DNA of 64,000 nucleotides from Rubrobacter_D sp963840835 (lineage in GTDB: Bacteria; Actinomycetota; Rubrobacteria; Rubrobacterales; Rubrobacteraceae). The stretch is from NCBI GenBank assembly GCA_963840835.1, contig CAWJAM010000005.1:124001-188000 (forward strand), given 5' to 3'. The position numbers and the translations under genes were made by a program. The notes under the pieces were generated by a model that was not told the DNA's origin, did not search any database, and worked only from the letters and a program-made list of their open reading frames with translations. Shown one piece after another: positions 42,875 through 50,955 of the stretch. The stretch's first letter is position 1. Each line of letters begins with the position of its first letter.

Positions 42875-43094
42875 CCTGTCGGGTATTGTACGTCATCGCG
42901 CACGTCGTTGGATACCCTTGACTCAGGGCGGACGTTCGCGGGCCTACGTGGTGCCTGGCGAGGAGGGGGATGCGATATTTTGCCTGGCACCAGGACGCCT
43001 GATGCTCGCCGGTACCTTTCGCCCGAAACGTCTGTAGAATGCGGCCTGACAGAAGGATGGTTGGACGAAAAGTATCTTCGAGAGGCGGAAGAGC

Positions 43095-43574
43095 ATGGAA
43101 GAGCAGACACGCAGTGAGATCCTGAAGACCATCCCCTACGGCGTCTACATCACGGGCGTCGTGGGGTCCGACGGCGAGGCGAACGGGTTCACCACGTGTT
43201 GGGTCTCGCAGGTCTCCTTCGAGCCGCAGCAGGTCGTGGTCGCCGTCCGCAAGGATCAGCACACGCACGACCTGCTCGAAGACGGCGGCGTCTTCTCCTT
43301 GAACTTCCTCGACACCGACCAAGAAGACCTGGCCCGCAAGTTCACCAGGCCCCTCCAACCCGAGAACGGCGCCCTGGACGGCTCGCCATACACGGCGGGC
43401 GATACAGGGGCGCCGCTCTTCACCGAGGCGTTCGCCCACCTGGAGTGCAGGGTGGTTGGCAAGATGGAGGCGGGGGACCATACCGTCTACCTCGGGGAGG
43501 TCGCCGCCGCCAGCCTCGAACGCCCCGCGGATATCCTCACCGACCTCGATACGCCGATGGACTACGGTGGATAG
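43095..43574 (+). CDS. Flavin reductase family (flavoredoxin-like) protein
   Basis: A 159-residue FMN-binding protein. It has TIPYGVYITGVVGSDGEANG, the FTTCWVSQVSFEPQQVVVAV strand and LEDGGVFSLNFLDTDQEDLA, typical of the flavin reductase-like domain. Ribosome binding site GCGGAAGAGC is near the ATG. The electron partner is unknown. Confidence 0.85.
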   Translation: MEEQTRSEILKTIPYGVYITGVVGSDGEANGFTTCWVSQVSFEPQQVVVAVRKDQHTHDLLEDGGVFSLNFLDTDQEDLARKFTRPLQPENGALDGSPYTAGDTGAPLFTEAFAHLECRVVGKMEAGDHTVYLGEVAAASLERPADILTDLDTPMDYGG

Positions 43575-43944
43575 TAGCCTCTAAACTAGGCATCAGGCTT
43601 CAGGTTACAGGCATCAGGGAGGGGTTCGAGGCGTAAGACGTGAGCCGCTTATGCGACGCGACGCGCTCCAGGCATACTCTCTCCGAAACATACCGTAGCA
43701 CGAGAAGTGCCCTGTCTCAGAGGTGCGCCCGGTCCTGGCTCCGGAAGCTGCGGCCCCGAACCCTCCTTATGCCGGCACACGGCCTGCGTAGTCCGGGAAC
43801 GGCCTTACTTTTCGGAGTCTTTCAACGAGAAATCCTGAAGCCTCACACTAAAGATTCCCGTATGTGTCGCCGAAGAAGTAGTGCGGACCCGACGGTGACA
43901 AAGGCGCGGACAGAAGAGCTTTGTTCTCCCACTCTTCATGGCGG
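43575..43944. other. Non-coding gap with CAGGCATCAGG repeat, copy 3
   Basis: 43587-43620 holds GGCATCAGG twice around CTTCAGGTTACA. The remaining 320 bases before the pilin gene show no supported gene and no riboswitch I can recognise; weak open frames are compositional. Confidence 0.5.
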
Positions 43945-44313
43945 ATGGAAGAACTTCGCAGGACAGGCGAGGAAGGTTTTACCTTGATCGAGCTGCTGGC
44001 GGTCGTCGTCATCATCGGTATTCTCGCGGCCATCGCGATACCCAACTACCTGGGCCAACAGAGGGATTCGAAGGATTCCGCCGCGATGGCGCAACTGCGC
44101 GCCGCGGCCACCTCGCAACAACTCTACTACGCGAGGCAGGACGCTTTCGCCGACACGGTGGCCGAGCTCGAGGCCTTCGGTTTCAGGCAGGGAGGGCAAC
44201 AGGTGGCTGTAGTGGCCGCGAGCGACAGTACTTACTGCATGCAGGCCCCGGGCGGCAACGGAGAGTTCAAGATCACCCAGGACACGGGCAGGCCTATGCC
44301 GGGCGAATGCTAG
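43945..44313 (+). CDS. Type IV pilin (major-pilin-like)
   Basis: A 122-residue prepilin: short leader MEELRRTGEEG, cleavage before FTLIELLAVVVIIGILAAIA, then PNYLGQQRDSKDSAAMAQLR as in PilA/GspG pilins, and a small globular domain with two cysteines (STYCMQ and the C-terminal GEC) able to form the D-loop disulfide. TTG at 43921 is an alternative start with a longer leader. Minor pilins are at 37,677-39,730; the assembly ATPase and peptidase are not in this window. Confidence 0.88.
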   Translation: MEELRRTGEEGFTLIELLAVVVIIGILAAIAIPNYLGQQRDSKDSAAMAQLRAAATSQQLYYARQDAFADTVAELEAFGFRQGGQQVAVVAASDSTYCMQAPGGNGEFKITQDTGRPMPGEC

Positions 44314-44371
44314 GCTCGCTCACCGAAGCCAGGATTGGCGCTCGCCCGCAACCTTCGCTAACATGGACTCA

Positions 44372-44408
44372 GGGCCGGCGGCGAACTTGGAGGGGGAGCC
44401 GCCGGCCC
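44372..44408 (+). terminator. Strong hairpin after the pilin gene
   Basis: GGGCCGGCGGC and GCCGCCGGCCC, 11 pairs, 15-base loop, followed by TCGATCATTAAT. Confidence 0.6.
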
Positions 44409-44521
44409 TCGATCATTAATACGCAGCCCGCCCGCAAAAGGTCGAGGGATTCCGAGAATAGGTCGGCAGGCAGATTCTCAGGTAGGAACAACCCGCGGAG
44501 GAGTCGCTGAAGGAGCGCCGG

Positions 44522-44737
44522 TCAGGCCGTCCGGCCTCCCAGCATCTCCCGGATCCGCCGTCCGTCGCGGTGACCACGGTAGTAAGAGAGCCTCTCCAAG
44601 TCCTCCGTCCAGCTAGCGAGGTTGTTGTTGGACGCGAAGGTCTGCACCTGACCAAAACGTCCGTCTTCCCAGCCGCTCCTGTAGGCCGAATCCTCGCGGC
44701 GAATCTCCACCTCCCCGGTGACTCGTTCCCGGATCAT
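44522..44737 (-). CDS. Small protein, unknown function
   Basis: A 71-residue frame starting MIRERVTGEVEIRREDSAYR. AGGAGG six bases before the ATG at 44737 is the best Shine-Dalgarno nearby and supports it as a real gene. It is charged, without membrane segments or cysteines, and ends YYRGHRDGRRIREMLGG. No family recognised. Confidence 0.55.
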   Translation of the reverse strand: MIRERVTGEVEIRREDSAYRSGWEDGRFGQVQTFASNNNLASWTEDLERLSYYRGHRDGRRIREMLGGRTA

Positions 44738-44896
44738 CCCAGACCTCCTGTTACGAATGGCTCCTACGAGCATCATATAAACACAATGGATTCATAAATG
44801 GAAGGGCTGAGCTTAATAAAAATCAACAAAACTTACGGAAATACTATATGGTGGCGTGCTTGCACCATTTGTATCGAGAAGTTGTACCTATTGGTG
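44738..44896. other. AT-rich intergenic stretch
   Basis: 44770-44905 is clearly richer in A and T than its surroundings (for example TTAATAAAAATCAACAAAAC). It separates the small gene from cruF and contains no gene I can support. It may hold promoter elements for the small gene. Confidence 0.4.
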
Positions 44897-45643
44897 CTAT
44901 TTCGTCGCGTGGAGATGAGCGCGGCGCAGGAGGAGGAACACGAAGAGCACGGCCCCGAGCAGGGCGGGGGCGGCCAGGCCCGAGAAGACAGCGACGCCCG
45001 TCCAGAAGGATGTGGCGATCGTCGCGCTGTCGAGCAGGGCTGGTGTGGGGGTTTCGGACCACCGTCCGGTGGAGAGGAGCAGGGTCGTTGCGGCGGCGCC
45101 GGAGATCAGCCACCCGGCGTAGTTGCTCGGTGGCACGCCGTAGTAGAGGCCGCCCTCTGGCCACACCCAGAAGCCCAGAGAGGCGGCTCCGGGGTCGAGA
45201 ACGGCGTCCATCCAGAGGAGTAGGAGGGTGGCGTGGGTGATGTGGAGGAGGCGCGAGCGGCCTCCCCACGCGGCAGCCACGGCACCTATGACGAGCGGCG
45301 CGTAGGAGAGGGGGAGGAGGAGAGGGACAAGGCCGGCGAGCCTGGGTCCGAGGGCTTCGCCGTAGTAGAAGCGGCCGTAGGGGAGGCCGGTCGCTACGCC
45401 GAAGGACTCTATAGCGTAGGCGAAGAGGGAGAGCGCGAGCAGGGAGAGCGTGGCCCGGCGGGGGCCGAGGTATCGGAAGAGCGCGATGGCCGAGGGCAGG
45501 GCTATCAGGAAAGTCGAGATGTACGATCCGATACTAGCGCCAGGTACGTTGGGGAGGCGGACGACGAAAAGACCGGCGAGCAGGAAGATGGCGCAGGCGA
45601 GGATCAGGGGCCCGGGTGTTGCGCGGCGGAGCTGGGTAAGCAC
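44897..45643 (-). CDS. cruF: CruF-type carotenoid hydratase (bisanhydrobacterioruberin hydratase-like)
   Basis: A 248-residue membrane protein of the carotenoid biosynthesis (DUF422/CruF) family, which adds water to the ends of the carotenoid. Seven to eight hydrophobic helices are visible, with YAIESFGVATGLPYGRFYYG, WMDAVLDPGAASLGFWVWP and YYGVPPSNYAGWLISG as family landmarks. I chose GTG at 45643; the frame upstream is repeat DNA. It is divergent from the elongase gene, with a perfect palindrome between. Such genes cluster with lyeJ and crtD in haloarchaeal bacterioruberin synthesis. Confidence 0.88.
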   Translation of the reverse strand: MLTQLRRATPGPLILACAIFLLAGLFVVRLPNVPGASIGSYISTFLIALPSAIALFRYLGPRRATLSLLALSLFAYAIESFGVATGLPYGRFYYGEALGPRLAGLVPLLLPLSYAPLVIGAVAAAWGGRSRLLHITHATLLLLWMDAVLDPGAASLGFWVWPEGGLYYGVPPSNYAGWLISGAAATTLLLSTGRWSETPTPALLDSATIATSFWTGVAVFSGLAAPALLGAVLFVFLLLRRAHLHATK

Positions 45644-45654
45644 CCGTGTGATTT

Positions 45655-45717
45655 TACAGCTGTCAGCCTTCAACCCAAAACGAAAAAGCTGACTGCTGAT
45701 GGCTGACTGCTGATCGC
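45655..45717. repeat. Octamer-type repeat upstream of cruF
   Basis: AGCTGTCAGCC..AAGCTGACTGCTGATGGCTGACTGCTGAT, related to the GCTGA octamer arrays elsewhere. Confidence 0.55.
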
Positions 45718-45747
45718 GCGGGTCGCCAGAGGCCTCTGGCGACCCGC
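45718..45747. promoter_or_regulatory. 30-bp perfect palindrome in the carotenoid divergon
   Basis: Arms GCGGGTCGCCAGAGG and CCTCTGGCGACCCGC meet with no loop. It covers the -35 region of the elongase gene and lies about 75 bases before cruF, so it could be an operator, or a hairpin of the type found at gene ends here. Confidence 0.55.
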
Positions 45748-45757
45748 ATCGCTGGTA

Positions 45758-45763
45758 TATATT
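45758..45763 (+). promoter_or_regulatory. -10 box of the lycopene elongase gene, predicted leaderless
   Basis: TATATT, six bases (AGGGGC), then GTG. The palindrome above occupies the -35 position. Confidence 0.55.
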
Positions 45764-45769
45764 AGGGGC

Positions 45770-46612
45770 GTGATCCTGCGTCTCCTTCACATCTCGCGGC
45801 CCGTGCTCTGGATCAACACCCTGGGGCCGGCCACGATCGGGATGTGGCTCGCCGGGGATTTATGGACCTGGGAGGCGCTTCCGGTTCTCCTCTGGCTCAC
45901 GCTTCCGTTCAACCTCCTGATCTACGGCGTCAACGACGTCTTCGACCAGGAGACAGACGCCCGGAACCCCCGCAAGGGCACCCTGGAAGGGGCCAGGATA
46001 GACCGCTCGGAGGTGCGCCTTATCGCGCTCGGCGTCGTAATCTCGAACGTACCGTTCCTGGTCTACTTCGTCCTTGTCTTGCCCCTTTCCGCGGTGGCCT
46101 GGATGCTCCTCTACGCGCTGGTCTTCGTCGGCTACTCGGCCCCGCCCGCGCGCTTCAAAGCCCGCCCCTACCTGGACTCCTTGAGCAACGCCGCCTACGC
46201 CTTCCCGCTCGTCTTCTTGCCGCTCGCCCTCGGCAAAGGACCGGTCTGGGCGGCGGCGACGGGGCTCATGGCATGGAGCGCGGCCAAGCACACCTTCGAC
46301 GCCGTGCAGGACGTGGATGAGGACCGAAAGGTCGGCATTACGACGACCGCGGTCAGGCTCGGCCCCGGCGGGGTCGTCCTATGGAGCGGGGTCCTGTGGG
46401 CGCTCGCCACGGCGTGCTTCGCCCTCGTAAACGTGCCAGTCGCGCTGGTGAACGCCGCGATCTCCGGTACGCTCCTCTACATTCTGTATAAGAACCAGAC
46501 GCCGCAGACGGGACACCGGCTCTACAGGTACTCTATCGCCTTTCCCTACGTGGCCGGTACGGTCGCGGGCGTGCAACTTGTCGCGGCGCTGTCGCTGGGG
46601 GCTTATCCGTGA
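45770..46612 (+). CDS. lyeJ: Lycopene elongase-type UbiA prenyltransferase
   Basis: A 280-residue UbiA-family membrane protein. The two aspartate motifs are NDVFDQETDARNPRKG and DAVQDVDEDRKVGITTT, and about eight hydrophobic helices are visible. Within this family, genes next to cruF and crtD add C5 units to lycopene to make C50 carotenoids. The GTG at 45770 lies six bases after TATATT. It overlaps crtD by four bases (GTGA). Assignment as elongase rather than menaquinone prenyltransferase rests on the neighbours. Confidence 0.87.
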   Translation: MILRLLHISRPVLWINTLGPATIGMWLAGDLWTWEALPVLLWLTLPFNLLIYGVNDVFDQETDARNPRKGTLEGARIDRSEVRLIALGVVISNVPFLVYFVLVLPLSAVAWMLLYALVFVGYSAPPARFKARPYLDSLSNAAYAFPLVFLPLALGKGPVWAAATGLMAWSAAKHTFDAVQDVDEDRKVGITTTAVRLGPGGVVLWSGVLWALATACFALVNVPVALVNAAISGTLLYILYKNQTPQTGHRLYRYSIAFPYVAGTVAGVQLVAALSLGAYP

Positions 46613-48033
46613 GGCGCGTGGTAGTCGTCGGCGGCGGCCTCGGGGGACTTGCTTCGGCCGCCCTGCTCGGGCGCGCCGGGCACGAAGTGACGCTACTGGA
46701 GGCCAATCCCTGGCTGGGCGGGAAGAGCCGGCGCATCGAGCTCGACGGCCGGAGGATGGATACGGGACCCTCGCTCCTCACCTTCCCCGGCGTATGGGAG
46801 GAGTTTCTGCGACGCTGGGATGCCCGTCAGGAGCCGGGCGTGGCGAGCGATATCGCGGGGCTAAGGCTGAAGCGACTACCCGAGGTCGGAAGGTATTACT
46901 ACCGCGGCGAGGAGACGTCGCTGCCGGTGGAGGAAGGCCATCCGTGGCAATGGGCGTGGGAGAGATTCATCGGCATACACGGCAGGCTCGGTCCCGAGGT
47001 CACGCGCCTGCTTACGGCGGACCCGGCAGACCGCGGGACCCTCCCTGCGCTGGCGCGACTCCTAAAGGTCTACGGGGCGAAGCTGACGACCCGCTCGTAT
47101 CTGGACGGCCTTTCCTGGTTGCCCGGGGGGCTGAGGGAGATCATCGCTATTCACACGCTCAACGCCGGGGTTGCGCCCGACCGGACGCCCGCGCTGTACG
47201 CGAGCATGCCCGCGATCATGGCGTCCGAAGGCGTGTTCGTGCCGGAGGGCGGCGTCTACGAGGTAGTGCTCTCTCTGGAAAAACTCGCCAGGCGCGCCGG
47301 GGTCGAGATAAGAACCGGCGAACCGGTACACAAGATCTGGCCCGGCAAGGTCACGACGGCGGAGGGCGAATACACGGCGGACGCCGTGGTCAGCGACCTC
47401 GACGCCGCCAGGCTGGAGCGTTTGCTCGGTCTCGAAAAAGTGCGCTCGAAGGTGACGTTGTCTTGCTCGGGCGTTGCCGTCTACGCGGCGCTCGGGCAAG
47501 AGTTGCCCGCCGGGGTTGCGGCGCACAGCGTCGTGCTGCCTTCTGACCCAGGTGCCCTCTACAGGAGCCTCGAAGCCGGCGAGGAGCCACGGGAGACGAT
47601 GGCCTTCGTCAACTACTACCGCGGGGGGGAGATCTACCCCAACGACGGAGGGACTTTGGCCGTATTGCTCACGGCGCCGGCAAACGGTCGGGAGTACGGG
47701 CTTCGAGATCCGTTCGTCGTCGGGGAGATAGAACGCGTCTCCGCCGCGGCAGGGCTACCTGGTCCGGCCACCAGGTATTTTGGGGAGTACGAGATCCTGG
47801 ACCCCGCGTACTTCGGCGGCTGGGGGGGCGAGGGCGGGGCGCTCTACGGGGCCGTTCGTCCGTTCTGGAGGAGCGGGCCGTTGCACAGACCCCCTTACAA
47901 CGACCGCAGGAGTCCGTGGCTGTGGCGGGTTGGAGCGTCTGTGCATCCAGGTGGCGGCATACCCGCCGTTCTCGGGGGGGCCATGATCTGCACGGGCAGA
48001 ATGCTACGCTCTCTGCTTAAGTGGGGAAAGTGA
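46609..48033 (+). CDS. crtD: Carotenoid 3,4-desaturase / phytoene desaturase family
   Basis: A 474-residue flavoprotein. It has the N-terminal FAD motif VVVVGGGLGGLASAALLGRA, LEANPWLGGKSR, the CrtI-family TGPSLLTFP near residue 52 and a C-terminal FAD-binding region SVHPGGGIPAVLGGAMICTG. Its place after the elongase gene fits the haloarchaeal order cruF-lyeJ-crtD, in which CrtD introduces the 3,4 double bonds of bacterioruberin. Other members are CrtI and CrtO, so the step is inferred from context. Confidence 0.87.
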   Translation: MRRVVVVGGGLGGLASAALLGRAGHEVTLLEANPWLGGKSRRIELDGRRMDTGPSLLTFPGVWEEFLRRWDARQEPGVASDIAGLRLKRLPEVGRYYYRGEETSLPVEEGHPWQWAWERFIGIHGRLGPEVTRLLTADPADRGTLPALARLLKVYGAKLTTRSYLDGLSWLPGGLREIIAIHTLNAGVAPDRTPALYASMPAIMASEGVFVPEGGVYEVVLSLEKLARRAGVEIRTGEPVHKIWPGKVTTAEGEYTADAVVSDLDAARLERLLGLEKVRSKVTLSCSGVAVYAALGQELPAGVAAHSVVLPSDPGALYRSLEAGEEPRETMAFVNYYRGGEIYPNDGGTLAVLLTAPANGREYGLRDPFVVGEIERVSAAAGLPGPATRYFGEYEILDPAYFGGWGGEGGALYGAVRPFWRSGPLHRPPYNDRRSPWLWRVGASVHPGGGIPAVLGGAMICTGRMLRSLLKWGK

Positions 48034-48052
48034 GAGAACACGGAGGACTCTA

Positions 48053-49195
48053 ATGATGGACCCGGGTAGCCAGCGTGACCTGTTCGAGATGCCGGAAGAC
48101 ATCGCCTACCTGAACTGCGCGTACATGTCGCCGCAGCTACGTCCTGCGCGCGAGATCGGCGAGCGGGCCGTCTCGCGCAAATCGAGGCCCTGGGAGATCA
48201 CACCCGACCACTTCTTCGAGGACGTGGAGGAGGTGCGATCTCTTTTCGCGCGGCTCGTCGGCGGGGATGCCGAAGGCGTGGCTATCGTCCCCTCCGTCAG
48301 CTACGGGATCGCCGTCGCGGCGGCGAACGTACCCGTGCGCGAGGGGGAGAAGATCATAATCCTCGAGGACCAGTTCCCGTCCAACGTCTACCCGTGGCGC
48401 GAGCTGGCGTCGCGGAGCGGGGCGACGCTCGTCACGGTCCCGCGCCCGAAAGACTTCGACTGGACCCGTGCCCTGCTTGGGGAGATCGACGCCGGCACCG
48501 CCGTCGTCGCGGCGCCGAACTGCCACTGGACAGACGGCTCGCTCGTCGACCTCGCGCGCGTCGGCGAGAAGGCCAGGGAGGTCGGGGCCGCACTGGTGGT
48601 CGACGGGATACAGTCGTTGGGGGCGCGTCCTTTCGACGTCTCAGAGGTCAGACCAGACTTCCTGGTCGCCGCCTCCTACAAGTGGCTGCTCGGACCCTAC
48701 GGGATAGGGTTCATGTACGTCGACGAAAAATATCGCGAGGGAAAACCTATAGAGCACAACTGGATCAACCGCCGCGGAAGCCAGGAGTTCTCGCAACTGG
48801 TCGGATACCAGGACGCGTTCCAGCCCGGCGCCCGGCGCTACGACGTCGGGGAGCGGAGCAACTTCGTCCTGCTCCCCATGGCCGCCGAGGCGCTGCGCCA
48901 GATCCTCGACTGGGGGGTCGAGAACGTCTCCGAGACCATCGGTACGTTGACGGACCTCATCGAACAAAAGGCGGAAGAACGCGGTATTGCGGCGATCCCC
49001 AAACAGAGGCGGGCGCGGCACATGATCGGGCTCATGCTCGGCCCCGGCGCCCCCGCCGACCTCGCCACCAGGCTCACGCATCACAACGTCTACGTCAGCG
49101 TGCGCGGCGAGAGCGTGCGCGTCTCCCCCCACCTCTACAACACGGAAGAGGACGTAGATCGACTCTTCGAGGTTCTGGAGCAGGTCGCCGGTTGA
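48053..49195 (+). CDS. Class V aminotransferase
   Basis: A 380-residue PLP enzyme of the cysteine desulfurase-like class V family. The PLP lysine is in ASYKWLLGPYG, the aspartate in LVVDGIQSLGA, and the phosphate region in VPSVSYGIAVAAANV. The active-site cysteine loop of desulfurases is not evident, so it is more likely an aminotransferase, lyase or epimerase. CGGAGGA precedes the ATG. It lies 20 bases after crtD but need not be in that pathway. Confidence 0.82.
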   Translation: MMDPGSQRDLFEMPEDIAYLNCAYMSPQLRPAREIGERAVSRKSRPWEITPDHFFEDVEEVRSLFARLVGGDAEGVAIVPSVSYGIAVAAANVPVREGEKIIILEDQFPSNVYPWRELASRSGATLVTVPRPKDFDWTRALLGEIDAGTAVVAAPNCHWTDGSLVDLARVGEKAREVGAALVVDGIQSLGARPFDVSEVRPDFLVAASYKWLLGPYGIGFMYVDEKYREGKPIEHNWINRRGSQEFSQLVGYQDAFQPGARRYDVGERSNFVLLPMAAEALRQILDWGVENVSETIGTLTDLIEQKAEERGIAAIPKQRRARHMIGLMLGPGAPADLATRLTHHNVYVSVRGESVRVSPHLYNTEEDVDRLFEVLEQVAG

Positions 49196-49196
49196 A

Positions 49197-49230
49197 GCGA
49201 ATAGCAGAGGTCAAGACCTCTGCTATTCGC
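49197..49230 (+). terminator. Perfect hairpin after the aminotransferase gene
   Basis: GCGAATAGCAGAGGTC, AA, GACCTCTGCTATTCGC: 16 pairs, beginning one base after the stop codon. No T-run. Confidence 0.6.
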
Positions 49231-49304
49231 GCACTTCAGCACTTCAGCTGTCAGCACTTCAGCAAGAACAAAAGCTGAAATGCTGACTGGCTGACTGGCT
49301 GAGG
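49231..49304. repeat. Octamer-type repeat between convergent genes
   Basis: CACTTCAGCACTTCAGCTG then, inverted, AAGCTGAAATGCTGACTGGC and TGACTGGCTGAG. It is bounded on each side by a perfect hairpin. Confidence 0.7.
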
Positions 49305-49336
49305 GCTTGCAAAGAGGGGTCACCCTCTTTGCAAGC
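49305..49336 (-). terminator. Perfect hairpin after the GNAT gene
   Basis: GCTTGCAAAGAGGG and CCCTCTTTGCAAGC, 14 pairs around GTCA, 20 bases past the stop codon of the minus-strand acetyltransferase gene. Confidence 0.6.
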
Positions 49337-49355
49337 TGCTGTAACGGTCGTGCCG

Positions 49356-49958
49356 CTATTGTTTGCTGCTTCGTGGGGCTTGGTCGTATTCGCGCCTGAG
49401 GATGGAGTAGATCTTCATGTCCTTGTAGGAGCCCTTGATGTACTCGCGACCACGCAGGGTGCCCTCGTAGGACATGCCCGCCTTCTCCATGACCCTGGAA
49501 GAGGCCTTGTTTTCAGCGATACAGCGGGCCTCGACGCGGTTGAGGTCCATCCGCTCGAAGCAGTAGCGGATCACCCGCCGCACGGCCTCGGGCATGAGGC
49601 CTCTCCCCCAGTGCTCGCGTGAGAGGACGTATCCGAGCTCGGCGCGCGCGTGCTCCGGGGCGGCCTCCAGGCCGCAGGTTCCCACAAACGCACCGCTCGC
49701 CTTCAAGACGAGACCCCAACCGCCGAAATCTCCCCTCTCGTAGCCCTCGTTCGCGAAGCGCAGGAAGTTTTCGGAGTCTTCTATGGAGCCGTGGGTGTCC
49801 CAGAGCACGTAGCGCGTCACCTCAGAGTCGGAGGCGTAGGCGAACACGGCCTCGGCGTCGGAGAGGCGTAACTTCCGAAGGAGCAGACGTTCCGTCTCGA
49901 GCTCGGGGAGATCGGCGAAGATCCTCGTCGCCTCACCGCCATGTCTCGTCCCGTCCAC
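49356..49958 (-). CDS. GNAT acetyltransferase, RimJ/RimL-like
   Basis: A 200-residue N-acetyltransferase: LETERLLLRKLRLSDAEAVF at the start, AELGYVLSREHWGRGLMPEA (acetyl-CoA pyrophosphate loop, relaxed RGLM), VEARCIAENKASSRVMEKAG and YEGTLRG. These are RimJ/RimL signatures, though the substrate is unknown. It lies three bases after the small upstream gene, so they are co-transcribed. Confidence 0.87.
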   Translation of the reverse strand: MDGTRHGGEATRIFADLPELETERLLLRKLRLSDAEAVFAYASDSEVTRYVLWDTHGSIEDSENFLRFANEGYERGDFGGWGLVLKASGAFVGTCGLEAAPEHARAELGYVLSREHWGRGLMPEAVRRVIRYCFERMDLNRVEARCIAENKASSRVMEKAGMSYEGTLRGREYIKGSYKDMKIYSILRREYDQAPRSSKQ

Positions 49959-49961
49959 CTC

Positions 49962-50204
49962 CTATCCCCCGACGCTCACCCGCTCGATACTCGACCAGGG
50001 AAGGAACTCGTAGCCCGTCGGGTCCCCGCTCGAGTCCCTGGCGTCGAGAAGCAGGCCGCTCTCGTTCTGGTCGCAGACGTAGCCCTCGAGGTCAACGCCT
50101 GTCCTGGCCGAGACCATGACCAGAGTGCCGCGGCCAAAGAACCCCGTTATCCGCGGCGCGTCCCCCCGCATGCCCTCCGTGTTCTCTGTCTCCTCGCGTT
50201 CCAA
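49962..50204 (-). CDS. Small protein, unknown function
   Basis: An 80-residue frame. I chose TTG at 50204, which has AAGGAGG four bases upstream; ATG at 50171 is an alternative. The body GTLVMVSARTGVDLEGYVCD, then WSSIERVSVGG, looks like a small beta-barrel (Sm- or PRC-like) but I do not recognise the family. It is in one operon with the GNAT gene. Confidence 0.55.
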   Translation of the reverse strand: MEREETENTEGMRGDAPRITGFFGRGTLVMVSARTGVDLEGYVCDQNESGLLLDARDSSGDPTGYEFLPWSSIERVSVGG

Positions 50205-50235
50205 AGTGCCTCCTTCGCCCGTAGCGGTCAGCACA

Positions 50236-50370
50236 CGACAGGTTACAGCACGGCGGCTGTGCCGCCTTGTCAGCACGCTCCCTTCGGTCGCTTGTCGGCA
50301 CGCTCGGGCTAGCGCCCTCGCTTGTCAGCAACGCTTCGGCCTCGCTTTCGGCTTGTTGTCGATGGCTCTT
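50236..50370. repeat. Hairpin-array repeat
   Basis: Units with GCGGCTGTGCCGC, TTGTCAGCACGC, TTGTCGGCACGC, GGGCTAGCGCCC and TTGTCAGCAACG, ending CGCTTTCGGCTTGTTG next to the HAD gene stop. Confidence 0.78.
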
Positions 50371-50373
50371 GGG

Positions 50374-50955
50374 TTAATGGTTCGTATCGCGGAGCGGCAG
50401 GAGGTCGGGGACCTCCCGCCAGTCGTGGAAACCGTGCACGTCGCTTCTTTCGGCGACCAGGTCGCGGTTCCACGGTTGTATCTTGGTCGCCGCCCAGAGG
50501 CCCGCGTCGGCGATGCGCTCTATGGTGTCGGGCCTGTCGTCGATGAGGCCGAATGCCTTGAGGTCCTCGAGGATACTTAGCTTGTCACCCATTGTGACGG
50601 TTAGCCCTACATCGGGGCCGAAGTGCGCCTCGAGCCAGGGTCTCAACCGGGGGGGCATGATCTCCGGGTCGTTGTGGGTAAGGAAATGGATCTCTATGCC
50701 GGGATCCTCTTGCAGCGCGCGCAGCACCTCGGTGGCGCCGGGGTACGGCTTTCTCTCGCGGATGCGCGCGGGGTCGAAGACGCGGTCGAAGATGATGGTC
50801 GTCGACTTTTCGCCGTAAGTATCGAGGACATGCGTCCAGGTGGTGACTTTGTCCACGTCTAGCGCCTCGCCCGTCACCTCGAAGACCGCCGCGCGGACCC
50901 AGGCGCCCGTATCCCAGATGGTCGAATCGATATCGAGGCAGAGTGTCGGACTCAC
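50374..50955 (-). CDS. HAD-superfamily hydrolase
   Basis: A 193-residue HAD protein. Motif I is LCLDIDSTIWDT with the nucleophile aspartate, motif II the threonine in IHFLTHND, motif III near MGDKLSILEDLK, and motif IV LIDDRPDTIE. It resembles 5'(3')-deoxyribonucleotidase-like members, but the substrate is not readable. Its start overlaps the upstream gene by four bases. Confidence 0.78.
   Translation of the reverse strand: MSPTLCLDIDSTIWDTGAWVRAAVFEVTGEALDVDKVTTWTHVLDTYGEKSTTIIFDRVFDPARIRERKPYPGATEVLRALQEDPGIEIHFLTHNDPEIMPPRLRPWLEAHFGPDVGLTVTMGDKLSILEDLKAFGLIDDRPDTIERIADAGLWAATKIQPWNRDLVAERSDVHGFHDWREVPDLLPLRDTNH

Noticed and set aside
43830..43944. Cyclic-di-GMP riboswitch before the pilin gene
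   Set aside because: CGGTGACAAAGGCGCGG slightly recalls the GEMM core, but the other conserved blocks and the second hairpin are missing.
43640..43987. 115-residue plus-strand frame before the pilin gene
   Set aside because: It overlaps the pilin start in another frame, is rich in Arg/Ser/Leu as expected from composition, and lacks a ribosome binding site.
48053..49195. Selenocysteine lyase as support for selenium metabolism
   Set aside because: The class V family is too broad, and no catalytic cysteine loop is evident.
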